Source of the DNA: SIG78 sp036677805
GTDB taxonomy: Bacteria; Verrucomicrobiota; Lentisphaeria; Victivallales; Victivallaceae
Direction of reading: 5' to 3'
Length of the DNA: 64,000 nucleotides
Assembly (NCBI GenBank): GCA_036677805.1
Contig: JAVBVS010000018.1
Location: 130,716-194,715 of the forward strand
In this document: in pieces, positions 8,937 to 17,750 of the stretch
Layout: each line of letters opens with the position of its first letter
Position numbering within the stretch: the stretch's first letter is position 1
Notes under the pieces: generated by a model
The model's database searches: none
Told to the model about the DNA's origin: nothing
Seen by the model: only the letters and a program-made list of their open reading frames with translations
Made by a program: the position numbers and the translations under genes

Positions 8937-9290
8937 TTACTGTTTGCTTCGGTCAGAGGATGAAATAAACTGCATCAGTTCGACAGGGGCGTCATTTTCC
9001 CGGATAAACGCCACCCTTACTTCGTGGCAAGGACAATTCGGCGCAATAATGACCTCCCGACCGATCAGGGCCGCATCCAGGTCGTCAACTTCAAACGCAA
9101 CGTGCGGGACGTTCTTCACCAGCTCCGGCAGGGGGCAATCGGCATCGAACCGCATCCATTCGATGTTGAAATCGTTGGTTTCGTAACCGTAGACGTACAT
9201 CTTGAATTCGGGCAGGTAGCGTTCGTCCGGATGCGGAGCCGCGGTCGGGATGCCGATGTGATTATAACGATACTTGGCGTTGTCCATCAT
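8937..9290 (-). CDS. VOC (glyoxalase/bleomycin-resistance fold) protein
   Basis: The 117-residue protein opens with YRYNHIGIPT and later has VPHVAFEVDDLDAAL and a final PVELMQF, the strand order of a single VOC module. The conserved positions H11 (in NHIG), H in PHVAF and E in VELM would supply metal ligands. Its start overlaps the stop of the upstream nucleotidyltransferase gene (TAATG), so the two form an operon. VOC proteins cover lyases, isomerases, dioxygenases and drug-binding proteins; the substrate cannot be read here. The pairing with a nucleotidyltransferase hints at antibiotic or small-molecule modification, which is inference. Confidence 0.75.
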   Translation of the reverse strand: MMDNAKYRYNHIGIPTAAPHPDERYLPEFKMYVYGYETNDFNIEWMRFDADCPLPELVKNVPHVAFEVDDLDAALIGREVIIAPNCPCHEVRVAFIRENDAPVELMQFISSSDRSKQ

Positions 9291-9970
9291 TACTCCGTCG
9301 CTTTGTCATGAAAAAACTGCCGGCACCAGTCGAACAGGATGGCGTATGCTTTTTCCGCATCGTATTCCGCGCCTGACTTCATGGTCATCGCCATTTGCAA
9401 CACCTCGCGGTCGAGCCCATGCAGCAGGGGCAGCAGTTCTGCCTTGGTCATGATCCATTCGCCGGAGCGCAGATAATAGGAATTCTGCAGGATGTAGGAT
9501 ACCGCTTTGTAGAGGCCCCGCAGGGCCTCCGCGCGTTGTTCCGGTCCCGCATGAATCCGACCATGGCAGAGCATGTGGTACAGGTTGCCGATGGAAATGC
9601 CGATGCAGCTCCTGACGTCGTCTTTTCCGAACGAGGGAAGCAATGGACGCAATTCGCCGTAATAATCCTTGGTTTCGTGAAGCAACTGGCAGATTTCATA
9701 CGGTTGCCAGTTCTTCAGCTCTTCCCGCCCGGAAATAAAACCGCAGGAACGGTCGAAGCAGGGCATTCCGGCAATGACATCCCGGTAACTGTCCAGATCC
9801 GCCACGGACAGGCAGTCGAGCGTCACCATGATGTCGATGTCGCTGTTCTCATTGGCCTCGCCGCGGCGGAAACTTCCCTGCAAGCCCACATAGATCAGGC
9901 GGTCCGCGAATTTGAGCCGCAACCGTTTTATCAGTTCATTCACATAATCTTCGATGTTGATTGTCTGCAT
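9290..9970 (-). CDS. Nucleotidyltransferase-domain protein
   Basis: The ATG at 9970 has GGAG seven bases upstream and is preferred over a GTG one codon earlier. The 226-residue product has the polymerase-beta superfamily motif GSFRRGEANENSDIDIMV at residues 32-49, with D44 and D46 as the metal-binding aspartates. The C-terminal two-thirds is helical and resembles the substrate-binding part of streptomycin/aminoglycoside adenylyltransferase-like proteins (DUF4111-type). It likely transfers a nucleotide to a small molecule or a protein. It is the first gene of a two-gene operon with the VOC protein. A resistance role is possible but unproven. Confidence 0.75.
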   Translation of the reverse strand: MQTINIEDYVNELIKRLRLKFADRLIYVGLQGSFRRGEANENSDIDIMVTLDCLSVADLDSYRDVIAGMPCFDRSCGFISGREELKNWQPYEICQLLHETKDYYGELRPLLPSFGKDDVRSCIGISIGNLYHMLCHGRIHAGPEQRAEALRGLYKAVSYILQNSYYLRSGEWIMTKAELLPLLHGLDREVLQMAMTMKSGAEYDAEKAYAILFDWCRQFFHDKATE

Positions 9971-10023
9971 CACATTGCTCCATTAATACTGAAATATGCG
10001 CTGTGAAAATCATCTGTCCGTCA

Positions 10024-10230
10024 CTATTCCGAGTCCGGTTTATTCCCTGGTTTGTCATTGGCGGCTTTTCCCGCTTTTACCCACGTATCCAAATCTTCAG
10101 CGGTGAACTTCCACAGGCGACCGATACGATATGCCGGAAGACCGCGTTTTTCGATCCAGCGATATATGGAATCCCGTTTGACCCCGAGATACATCGCCGC
10201 CTCATCGACAGATAGCCATTTCTTTTCCAT
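10024..10230 (-). CDS. Small helix-turn-helix (excisionase-family) protein
   Basis: This 68-residue protein is almost entirely one HTH_17 domain. WLSVDEAAMYLGVKRDSIYRWI forms the helix-turn-helix (written here with its leading Trp trimmed in the family pattern as SVDEAAMYLG plus DSIYRWI), followed by the wing PAYRIGRLWKF and a final DLDTWV helix. Such proteins are excisionases or small regulators. No integrase stands beside it, so it may be a regulator of the adjacent operon or a leftover of another element. A ribosome binding site is weak. Confidence 0.75.
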   Translation of the reverse strand: MEKKWLSVDEAAMYLGVKRDSIYRWIEKRGLPAYRIGRLWKFTAEDLDTWVKAGKAANDKPGNKPDSE

Positions 10231-10379
10231 GTTTTACCGGGGTGCCTTTTTGCAAGTATTTGAAACTTTGATTCAAGTGGTGATGAATATATCCCGAAAA
10301 CTGAAATATTCAAGTTTGCTTCATCTGTTTTAACCGACTATAGGCCACTGTCATTTGATTTGTGCGATCATAAAAAGTC

Positions 10380-10754
10380 TCATTCCCGAACCGCGCACGA
10401 CGCCCTATGGAGACTGCCGTTGAGCGGCAGCCGCATGATTTGTGACACCATGTTGAACTTCTGATGGCGATAGAACTGTATTCCATTTTCATTTTCCGCG
10501 AGGACTTTTAACTCAAGATAATCCAGTCCTCTTGCCTGCGCCCACTGCTTTGCCGCCTCCAGCAGTTGCGTCCCGATTCCCCTTCGCCGATGAGCTTCTT
10601 GAACATATAAGTCCACGATCACCGCATATTTGAGAGGAATGAAACAGGCATACGAAAGTGTCTTTTCCTCTGCGATGTGGATGAATCCCATAATCTTATC
10701 GTTCTCGACCGCGATGATAATATCTTCAACCTCGCTTTTGATGTTTTCATCCAA
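10380..10754 (-). CDS. GNAT acetyltransferase, N-terminus apparently lost
   Basis: The 124-residue frame contains the GNAT core: a strand IIIAVENDKIMGFIHI, then AVIVDLYVQEAHRRRGIGTQLL, where RRRGIG is the acetyl-CoA pyrophosphate loop, then YLELKVLAENENGIQFY for the final strands. The only start is a TTG at 10754 without a ribosome binding site. Upstream codons stay open for about 13 more residues that look native, but then meet a stop in the space of the divergent LysR promoter. Strand 1 and helices 1-2 of the fold, about 40 residues, are missing. It is probably a truncated gene. Confidence 0.6.
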   Translation of the reverse strand: MDENIKSEVEDIIIAVENDKIMGFIHIAEEKTLSYACFIPLKYAVIVDLYVQEAHRRRGIGTQLLEAAKQWAQARGLDYLELKVLAENENGIQFYRHQKFNMVSQIMRLPLNGSLHRASCAVRE

Positions 10755-10835
10755 TTTTGAATTCTTGTGGCTTGCAATAGGGCCGACGAAAGAGTATGGT
10801 TAACCCCATAGGAAAAAACTATAAGGTAAGCCATT

Positions 10836-11747
10836 ATGACATTGCAACAAATGAAATATGTTCTTGCGGTTGCCGAAAAAGGGTCTTTCAGCGTTGCGGC
10901 TAAAGCCTTGTTCGTGTCGCAGCCGAGTCTTTCCAACGCGGTCAAGGATTTGGAAGAGGAAATAGGGTTCGTAATTTTCTTACGCAGCAACCTTGGTGTT
11001 CAGGTCACAAACGAAGGTTCGGAGTTTCTGGGGTATGTCCGGCAGATCATAACGCAGTCGAATTTGTTGGAAGACCGTTATCTCAAACATAATAAACAAA
11101 AACAGCGTTTTAGCGTTTCCGCCCAGCATTATCCATTTGCCGCCAATGCGTTTGTCGATCTGGTCAGAAATTTCGGCAGCGACGACTATGAGTTCACGCT
11201 ACGGGAAACCCGAACGTTTGAAGTCATACAGGACGTAAAAAATCTCAAAAGCGAACTCGGCCTGATTTACCTCTGCAACTACAACGAGTCTGTAATTCGC
11301 AAAATGCTTCATGACAGTTCCCTGATGTTCTTCGAACTGTTTTCCGCGTCACCCCACATCTTTCTCTCCCGGAATCACCCGCTGGCAGACAAGAAGCATA
11401 TTTCGCTTAATGATCTGGAAGCGTTTCCCTGCATTTCCTTTGAACAAGGCGAAAACAACTCGTTTTATTTTTCTGAGGAAATTCTCAGTGTCCGGAATGT
11501 AAGACAAAGCATCAAGGTTAGCGACCGGGCTGCCGTCGTCAATTTCTTGATCGGGTTGAACGGGTATACCATCTCCAGCGGAGTCTACCCGAAATATCTG
11601 CACGATCAAGAGATCATCTCGTTGCCGCTGGACGCGAATGAGCGTATCACAGTCGGAATCATCCGTCACCGGGATACCATTCCCTCTCCGCTGGGCACGA
11701 TTTACATGGAGGCACTCAGGAAGATTGCGGCAAATATCAATAGCTAA
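10836..11747 (+). CDS. LysR-family transcriptional regulator
   Basis: The 303-residue protein begins with the standard LysR winged helix (MTLQQMKYVLAVAEKGSFS, then AAKALFVSQPSLSNAVKDLE), and continues into a periplasmic-binding-like effector domain. It stands immediately upstream of, and in the same direction as, a sulfur amino-acid gene and a LysE exporter. It most likely controls that operon in response to a cysteine- or homoserine-related metabolite, as CysB, MetR and CysR relatives do. The effector is inferred from context. ACTATA sequences occur both before this gene (about 10818) and before the next operon (about 11750), which could be its sites. Confidence 0.9.
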   Translation: MTLQQMKYVLAVAEKGSFSVAAKALFVSQPSLSNAVKDLEEEIGFVIFLRSNLGVQVTNEGSEFLGYVRQIITQSNLLEDRYLKHNKQKQRFSVSAQHYPFAANAFVDLVRNFGSDDYEFTLRETRTFEVIQDVKNLKSELGLIYLCNYNESVIRKMLHDSSLMFFELFSASPHIFLSRNHPLADKKHISLNDLEAFPCISFEQGENNSFYFSEEILSVRNVRQSIKVSDRAAVVNFLIGLNGYTISSGVYPKYLHDQEIISLPLDANERITVGIIRHRDTIPSPLGTIYMEALRKIAANINS

Positions 11748-11749
11748 TA

Positions 11750-11787
11750 ACTATAGATATATATAGTATATTTGTATTTGCTATAAT
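11750..11787 (+). promoter_or_regulatory. Promoter and possible LysR site before the sulfhydrylase operon
   Basis: A TATAAT hexamer at 11782-11787 lies about 50 bases before the start codon of the next gene. Upstream is a symmetrical AT-rich sequence, CTATA-N6-TATAG, at about 11751-11766, the right place and form for a LysR-type operator. No clear -35 box is visible, which fits an activator-dependent promoter. Confidence 0.45.
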
Positions 11788-11838
11788 AGTCATATCCCTG
11801 TATATTAGTTCCAGCACAAACAATACAGGAGATTTACG

Positions 11839-13104
11839 ATGAAAGATGAAACGATTTGCCTGCATGCCGGATATCATCCGCGAAATGGTCAGCCGCGCGT
11901 TCTGCCGATAGTCCAAAGCACCACCTATGTATACGATTCAGCCCGCGAAGTGGCGGCGGTTTTTGACGATCCGACGAAAGGGTTGATTTATTCGCGTTTT
12001 GCCAATCCGACCGTCATGGCAGTGGAGAAGAAAATCGCAGAACTGGAAGATGGAATCGGAGCTCTCTGCACGTCATCCGGTCAGGCGGCGATTCTGTTGA
12101 GCATTCTGAACATCTGCAAATCCGGCGATGGCATTATTTGTTCATCGCAAATCTACGGCGGGACGATCAATTTGTTTTCATACACCTTGAAACGGCTCGG
12201 TATTGAATGCGTTTTTGTCGACGCAAATGCGACCGAGGCGGAATTTGAAAGTAACTTCCGACCGAACACGCGAGCCGTTTTCGGTGAGACACTAGCCAAT
12301 CCGGCGCTGACAGTACTGGATATCGAAAAGATTGCAAAAATCGCGCACCGTCGCAACGTTCCATTGATTATCGACAATACTTTTGCAACACCAATACTCT
12401 GCAAACCGATTCGCTTCGGAGCCGATATCGTAGTCCACTCCACCAGTAAATATATGGACGGTCATGCCGTTCAAATCGGAGGCGTGATAGTTGACGGCGG
12501 TAAGTTTGACTGGAGTAACGGCAATTTCCCGGAAATGACGGAACCGGATGAATCCTATCATGGAATTTCATATACCGGAACTTATGGATCCCAAGCATAC
12601 ATTGTCAAGGCCCGGTTGCAGCTGATGCGCGATTTTGGAGTATACCCGGCGGCGCATTCCGCATTTCTTTTGAATCTGGGATTGGAAACGTTGCCAGTAA
12701 GGATGCGGCAATATTGTCTGAACGCTCTGGCGGTTGCAGAATATTTGGAACAGTCACCCCATGTGGGAAATGTAATCTACCCATGGCTTGAAAGTAACCG
12801 ATATTACGAACTTGCCCGAAAGTATCTTTCAGGAGGAAGCGGTGTCGTCTCTTTTGTCATCAAAGGAGGGAGACGGCAGGCGGAAAAATTTATCGATGCT
12901 CTGCGTCTGGTTTCCAATGAAGTTCATGTCGCGGATATTCGAACTTGCGTTCTGCATCCGGCAAGTGAATCACATCGTCAATTGTCGAACGCGCAGTTGG
13001 CCGCTTGCGGGATTTCCCCCGGAATGATTCGTCTTTCAATAGGGCTGGAGAACGTGGATGATATCCTTCTGGACTTGCAACAGGCTTTTGCGAGGCTGAA
13101 ATGA
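11839..13104 (+). CDS. metY: O-acetylhomoserine sulfhydrylase-type PLP enzyme
   Basis: This 421-residue protein belongs to the Cys/Met metabolism PLP family. It contains YSRFANPTV and the conserved TSSGQAA, the aspartate stretch IIDNTFATP, and the Schiff-base lysine in VHSTSKYMDGH. The insert FPEMTEPDESYHG is typical of the MetY/Met17 branch. The expected reaction joins O-acetylhomoserine with sulfide to give homocysteine, in the cytosol; a methionine gamma-lyase activity cannot be excluded. AGGAG precedes the ATG. It overlaps the exporter gene by four bases (ATGA) and follows a LysR regulator, so synthesis and export are probably co-regulated. Confidence 0.8.
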   Translation: MKDETICLHAGYHPRNGQPRVLPIVQSTTYVYDSAREVAAVFDDPTKGLIYSRFANPTVMAVEKKIAELEDGIGALCTSSGQAAILLSILNICKSGDGIICSSQIYGGTINLFSYTLKRLGIECVFVDANATEAEFESNFRPNTRAVFGETLANPALTVLDIEKIAKIAHRRNVPLIIDNTFATPILCKPIRFGADIVVHSTSKYMDGHAVQIGGVIVDGGKFDWSNGNFPEMTEPDESYHGISYTGTYGSQAYIVKARLQLMRDFGVYPAAHSAFLLNLGLETLPVRMRQYCLNALAVAEYLEQSPHVGNVIYPWLESNRYYELARKYLSGGSGVVSFVIKGGRRQAEKFIDALRLVSNEVHVADIRTCVLHPASESHRQLSNAQLAACGISPGMIRLSIGLENVDDILLDLQQAFARLK

Positions 13105-13697
13105 ACCTGTCAGGACCAATTGCTTTCGCGTTTTCATCCTATGTCCTGGTCAATGCGTTCACGCCGGGACCGGGAAACATCCTTGCGCTGAATACCATGA
13201 CGAATTATGGATGGAAGCGGGGAAAACCATTGTTCTTTGGAATCTTTGCCGGGTACTTTATCGTTCAGGCGTTGTGCGCCCTGTCCGTTTACGGCCTTGA
13301 GCGTTTTCTTAATCCAGTCCTTGCGGTCATGAAATACGCCGGCGCCGCATACATATTTTACTTGATGGCGGAAATTGTCAGGAGCAAACCACCGGAAGAG
13401 GGCTCGGATAAAACCGCGTCATGGTTGCGTGGGTTTATTTTGCAGTTTGTCAATGTCAAAATTTATCTTTTCGGAATTACGGCCTTGACTTGCTATATCG
13501 TTCCCCATTTCCAGTCTCTGGCATCGCTGATATTGTTTGAGATGCTGATTGCATCAGTCGGAACATGCGCTACTCTGACCTGGATTTTTTTCGGAGGTCA
13601 ATTTCGGGGATTTTACATTCGACATTTCCGTCTCATCAATATTCTGTCAGCTCTATTGCTTGGACAATGTGCCTGGGCCTTGCTTGCGAACGACTGA
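13101..13697 (+). CDS. LysE/RhtB-family amino-acid exporter
   Basis: The 198-residue protein is a six-helix LysE family translocator. It has the N-terminal signature NAFTPGPGN in the first loop and hydrophobic segments at about residues 7-25, 40-60, 68-88, 110-135, 140-165 and 175-195. It overlaps the sulfhydrylase gene by ATGA, so the two are coupled. In this context the exported compound is probably a sulfur or homoserine-type amino acid (for example cysteine, O-acetylserine or homoserine). That is inference from the operon; family members also export lysine or threonine. Confidence 0.88.
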   Translation: MNLSGPIAFAFSSYVLVNAFTPGPGNILALNTMTNYGWKRGKPLFFGIFAGYFIVQALCALSVYGLERFLNPVLAVMKYAGAAYIFYLMAEIVRSKPPEEGSDKTASWLRGFILQFVNVKIYLFGITALTCYIVPHFQSLASLILFEMLIASVGTCATLTWIFFGGQFRGFYIRHFRLINILSALLLGQCAWALLAND

Positions 13698-14221
13698 TTT
13701 TTTTTCAAGTGGGGAGAAATGCCTGGCTGAAAATGTTCATGCAATTGCGAATCAACCCGGATTGAATGTGTGCAATTCATGACGCTTCAGGTCTTGATGA
13801 AAACTTGTGAAACGAGTCGTCGGGGAACGGAACTGCCCCAGGAACCGAGGCGTTATAGGAAGCGGATTAAAACTCAATTTTCCCCGTAAGGAAATATCGT
13901 GACCAATATGCCTTTTATGGTCAAGTTCAATCCCCATTCGTTTTCACAATAGTATAAATATGGATGAAAGTCTCAAAAAATCAAATTTTTTACACCTGCT
14001 TTAACCGATTATGTCCATTTATTGTTTGCTTTGTCCCATTTCTAATGTATGTTACAGTGAAAGATATCTCATTATCTTATGGGGAAGCGGTCTTCATCTT
14101 GGGGCGTACAAAAACAGGCACAGGCGCTTTTCTTTCTCTCATGCAATATGTTACGTGCGAGAAAAAGTTGTTATTGCCCTCGATCCCATTTCCCAATTCA
14201 AGCTTAAGAGGGCGCTGAACG
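13698..14221. other. Non-coding stretch before the QueC-like cassette
   Basis: About 520 bases without a convincing gene. Short open frames on both strands have no family resemblance. The last part must hold the promoter of the downstream two-gene cassette, but I could not identify well-spaced boxes. GAGGG near 14208 is a possible ribosome binding site for the next gene. Confidence 0.5.
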
Positions 14222-15007
14222 ATGGGACATACGAGAATCGGAAGACTGAACAGATCCCGCCAATGGCGTGATGTTGTTGGAGCATTCTGCGCCGGTGCAG
14301 ATTTCGATCAGATTTCCAAACAGGTTCTTGACGCCGCAGGGCAAGGCCTAAATGTGGAGCGGTTATCCAAAGATTCCGCTTATCAGAAAGCAGTGGAGCT
14401 TCTGGTGCAAATGGGTGTCGGCGCTCAAACTGGAAATTTTGTCGAGCATATGCGAGACTGTGGTATTCAACTTTCTGACAGACCATCGGCACAGGAACTA
14501 ATTGCCAAGCTCGGAGATGCTGTGGATGACGCTGCATGGGCCGGCGATGCCATAAAAACCGACTTGGGTGACCATGCAAAACAGGCGTTGGCAAATGCAA
14601 TTACCGCCTGCATGAAGGCGGAGCGGGCGGGTGAGCTTCCCGGAATGCCGCAGCGCTATGATGCCGATATCTTCAATTCTTTTGGAACCAGAGCAAATTT
14701 TGCCGAGCTGAATCGAGTTTTCATTTCCAGAACGATGGCCCACAGCTTGAACAATTATCTCGCAAAAATACTGCCTAATATCGTCGGCCGCACGGAAAGG
14801 GTTATGTCGGTTCAGGAACTGAATGCGTCCTATAAAGCATTGCAAGATCATTGTTACGAAACCGGCCTTGTGCATAAAGACTACGCCAACGAATGGCTTG
14901 GCAAGCATAGCTATCAGTTAAAGGACATGGGACCAAAGGAAATAAAGAAACATGCGAATTTTCTGGTCATGAAAATGATGAGGGCGTTGAAGTATGGACG
15001 AGATTAA
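14222..15007 (+). CDS. Unknown protein coupled to QueC-like enzyme
   Basis: I do not recognise the family of this 261-residue, mostly helical protein. It starts MGHTRIGRL, so removal of the initiator would leave an N-terminal glycine. Its end overlaps the start of the QueC-like gene by 14 bases, which implies translational coupling and a shared function. In the known Qat defence system and in type IV CBASS a QueC-like enzyme works with partner proteins; a Met-Gly start on the partner would suit modification of the N-terminus by a deazaguanine product. This is an analogy, not homology that I can show. No nuclease or ATPase motif is visible. Confidence 0.7.
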   Translation: MGHTRIGRLNRSRQWRDVVGAFCAGADFDQISKQVLDAAGQGLNVERLSKDSAYQKAVELLVQMGVGAQTGNFVEHMRDCGIQLSDRPSAQELIAKLGDAVDDAAWAGDAIKTDLGDHAKQALANAITACMKAERAGELPGMPQRYDADIFNSFGTRANFAELNRVFISRTMAHSLNNYLAKILPNIVGRTERVMSVQELNASYKALQDHCYETGLVHKDYANEWLGKHSYQLKDMGPKEIKKHANFLVMKMMRALKYGRD

Positions 15008-17096
15008 CAAAATCAACCGGGCGACAATAGTTTGCAATCACGCCGAATATAAAGGCGAGTGTACTCACAGATTGCATCTGTGGGGCGATGAAAAGATGAA
15101 AGTTTATCCCCGGGTAAAGCTGTTTAACCGATTTTTCGGAGAGTTCAATCCCCGGCTGGTGGATTTTATTGAAATTGCGACTTTCCTCTATGTCGCGGAT
15201 CAGATGGTCGTTCGTTGTCAAGGGCGAGTCGATCCGCATGGAACCCTATGGCGCCGCGACATGAATATGATTATCGCAGTGCAGGATTTCGATTTCTGGA
15301 ATGCTCCGCAAGTTGCCGGACTATTGGAACGGCTGCTTCGCTTTTTGTCAGATGACCGATTCCGTATTCAGTTTTCTCCGCTACGTGAAACCCATCCGGA
15401 TCAAGGGTATTTCGATTTTAAGGATAAAATGGGAACGACTGAACCTCCAGAACAGGTTATTTTATTCTCGGGAGGACTTGATTCCTTAGGAGGTGCGATT
15501 CAGGAAATGATTTGCGACGGAAGGAGAACCGTACTGGTTCGACATAAATCATCAACAAAGCATAAGGCTCGTTACTTGCATTTGGAACAGGAACTACAAA
15601 AGAGAAGTGACAATAAAGGAACCTTTTTTACAATAAACACCGGCAAGGATGGAAAATTAACGGAAGAATATACGCAACGCTGCCGTTCCTTTTTATATTT
15701 TGCGCTGGGGGCAACCATCGCGCATCTGCTGGGACTCGACAGCCTCAGGTTTTACGAAAACGGTCCCATCAGCTTAAATTTACCCATGAGTCCACAGGTC
15801 GTCGGTGGACGGGCCACCAGAACCACTCATCCGAGAACGCTTTTCTATTTTCAAGAACTGATACGGTTGATTACGGGAAAGCCGAATTTCTCAATCAGCA
15901 ATCCTTTCATAAATCTGACCAAATCCGATATTGTGAGAATGATTACTGACAACGGTTGTGGCGATCTGATCCCTTACTCCATGAGTTGCGCCCATTCATG
16001 GCAACAGGAGACTAACCTGCATACACATTGCGGAATTTGCTCGCAATGCATCGACCGCCGGGTCGCAATCATTGCGGCGGGTAAGCCCCAATATGATCAG
16101 ATTGAAGATTATGCTGTTGACTTTTTTACTGAGGCGGTGGACAAAAAGGTGGATGATTTCGATTCGCCCAACAAAAACTTGCTGACCTCATTCTTTTTAC
16201 GTGGCAGGCAAATAGGTAATCCCAACTATGGCTACGATGATTTCGAAATGGATTTCCCTATGCTCAGCGACGCGGTTATGTATATGGGGAAGGATCCGGA
16301 TGTTGCCGCTGGCAATATATTCAAACTTTACAAACGACTGGCGCAAGATATTTTAAAAGTCGAGAAATATACTCTCTTATCGCCTGAATATATAGCCAGA
16401 GCATGCGACTTGGAAAACCCGCTGTCCCCGGATTCATTGTATGGAATCCTATCGCGCGGCGTTAGACCGATCATGGAGCAGGAGCAAAAAGTTCTCCCAG
16501 TGGAAATGCCAGAATACATATTTCGGCTCAAGGGTGAAAGTTGGGAACTGCGATACAAGGGCGGGGAAATTAATATATTGCAGAATTATGCCGGTTGCAG
16601 TTATATCGTGCGCCTGTTGGCACAGCCCAACACGCCTTTAACATTGGAAGAAATTGATCCGAGCAATATCCCTTCGGCGGAAATATGTGTCGATGCCGAT
16701 GAGTTGGCGCAAGGTTTTAATTCAGGGAACAGCTACGAACCCGCCACAGATAAAAAAGCGCTGGAAGAATATAATACTAAACTAAAGGAACTAAGGGCAG
16801 GTTTGGAACTGGCAAGAGCAGAAAATAATTCAGTCTATGAACTAGCCTGCGAAGAGGAAATGGATCAAATCAAAGCACACTTGTCGAAGGTTTTGAAAGT
16901 TGGCGGGAAAGCTCGCAATTTAAATACTGCCAATAAAAAGAAAACGGATCAGATAAGGCGGAATATCAAAACCGTTTGTACTAAAATTGCGGTGTTTGAT
17001 TCTGAACTGTCCGAGCATCTGCATAAGCAAATATCTATTGGAGAGAAAACTGTAACCTATAAATCACCGCAGACTGTTACTTGGGCGACAAAATAA
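14994..17096 (+). CDS. QueC-like deazaguanine enzyme with regulator-type C-terminal domain
   Basis: The 700-residue protein has three parts. Residues 1-150 are an unknown N-terminal domain. Residues 155-365 form a QueC-like PP-loop ATPase with SGGLDS at 159-164 and four zinc-site cysteines (C332, C346, C349, C352, the last three in CGICSQC). Residues about 505-697 resemble the C-terminal domain of many actinobacterial regulators: FRLKGESWELRYKG, then a charged coiled coil, then SEHLHKQISIGEKTVTY. Ordinary QueC is about 230 residues, so this is not a housekeeping preQ0 synthase. Architecture and pairing with an unknown partner resemble QatC-type or Cap9-type defence enzymes. Substrate and target are unknown. 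Confidence 0.8.
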   Translation: MDEINKINRATIVCNHAEYKGECTHRLHLWGDEKMKVYPRVKLFNRFFGEFNPRLVDFIEIATFLYVADQMVVRCQGRVDPHGTLWRRDMNMIIAVQDFDFWNAPQVAGLLERLLRFLSDDRFRIQFSPLRETHPDQGYFDFKDKMGTTEPPEQVILFSGGLDSLGGAIQEMICDGRRTVLVRHKSSTKHKARYLHLEQELQKRSDNKGTFFTINTGKDGKLTEEYTQRCRSFLYFALGATIAHLLGLDSLRFYENGPISLNLPMSPQVVGGRATRTTHPRTLFYFQELIRLITGKPNFSISNPFINLTKSDIVRMITDNGCGDLIPYSMSCAHSWQQETNLHTHCGICSQCIDRRVAIIAAGKPQYDQIEDYAVDFFTEAVDKKVDDFDSPNKNLLTSFFLRGRQIGNPNYGYDDFEMDFPMLSDAVMYMGKDPDVAAGNIFKLYKRLAQDILKVEKYTLLSPEYIARACDLENPLSPDSLYGILSRGVRPIMEQEQKVLPVEMPEYIFRLKGESWELRYKGGEINILQNYAGCSYIVRLLAQPNTPLTLEEIDPSNIPSAEICVDADELAQGFNSGNSYEPATDKKALEEYNTKLKELRAGLELARAENNSVYELACEEEMDQIKAHLSKVLKVGGKARNLNTANKKKTDQIRRNIKTVCTKIAVFDSELSEHLHKQISIGEKTVTYKSPQTVTWATK

Positions 17097-17142
17097 AAAA
17101 TTGATTTTTTTCGTGCGACAAGAAATGTCGCACAACCCGACA

Positions 17143-17187
17143 CCGAATGTCGTGCTTTCACTTTTGAAGCACGGCATTCGGTTTTTT
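17143..17187 (+). terminator. Strong rho-independent terminator after the QueC-like cassette
   Basis: A 15-base stem (CCGAATGTCGTGCTT with AAGCACGGCATTCGG, one G-T pair) around a short loop is followed by TTTTTT. A second perfect hairpin, GTGCGAC/GTCGCAC, stands just before it at 17113-17133. Together they end the two-gene cassette. The terminator also rules out a start for the next gene at 17101. Confidence 0.85.
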
Positions 17188-17244
17188 ATTGCACTTGAAA
17201 CAAAGAGCAAGGCCGATGCCAGAACCCAGGAGGCATCACTTCAC

Positions 17245-17571
17245 ATGTATTATCGCGAACTGAATGGAATGGAACAGCGGCTTGTCGCGGTCATGAGGAA
17301 AATCAATTTTGGCCGCCTGGAAAACCTTGTCATTGAGGACGGTCATGCAAAGATTACTGCGGCCAGCAGGAAAATCAGCACCGCAAACTTTGAACGCGAG
17401 GAATCACCGCATACAGCCTCGCGGCCGGATGGGGATTTCATCTTGACCGACAGGCATGTCCGTTTTCTGCGGCACCTCCGCAAGGTGGGGAATGGCCGCA
17501 TCAACTCAATCACTATCCGCGCCGGGCTTCCCGTATCTGCGGAAATTGAGGAGACCGTCGTATCCATCTGA
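17245..17571 (+). CDS. Hypothetical protein at prophage left edge
   Basis: I place the start at 17245 because AGGAGG lies 11 bases upstream, and because an earlier in-frame start would lie inside the terminator at 17143-17187. The 108-residue product is mixed alpha/beta with a basic C-terminal part (FLRHLRKVGNGRINSITIRA) and matches no family that I know. It is followed by a strong terminator, so it is a single-gene unit. It may be a prophage regulator, but nothing in the sequence shows this. Confidence 0.5.
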   Translation: MYYRELNGMEQRLVAVMRKINFGRLENLVIEDGHAKITAASRKISTANFEREESPHTASRPDGDFILTDRHVRFLRHLRKVGNGRINSITIRAGLPVSAEIEETVVSI

Positions 17572-17641
17572 CCGGGCTGATACCCCATATATCCTTATAT
17601 AGAAAGAAACAGGTATTTAGCTGACCAACCAGCCGAAGAAC

Positions 17642-17700
17642 GGAGGTGGTCGGGAATGCCGCCAGAATAATGGCGCAACCCGACCACCTCCATTTTTTTT
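17642..17700 (+). terminator. Strong rho-independent terminator before the sigma-like gene
   Basis: A perfect 13-base stem, GGAGGTGGTCGGG with CCCGACCACCTCC, encloses an inner CGCCA/TGGCG hairpin and is followed by eight T residues. It separates the small upstream gene from the sigma-factor gene. It could also act as an antitermination target for the prophage; that is speculative. Confidence 0.85.
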
Positions 17701-17750
17701 GACGGCTTCCCGACCGCTCCGCCGAGGCAAAAACTCAAGGAGCAGTCGAA

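Noticed and set aside
14222..17096. Complete Qat system
   Set aside because: Only the QueC-like component is recognisable. No QatA-type ATPase or TatD-like nuclease is encoded next to it, and the partner could not be shown to be QatB.
17101..17244. N-terminal extension of the small gene at 17245
   Set aside because: The longer frame would run through two hairpins and a T-run terminator, while AGGAGG precedes the ATG at 17245.
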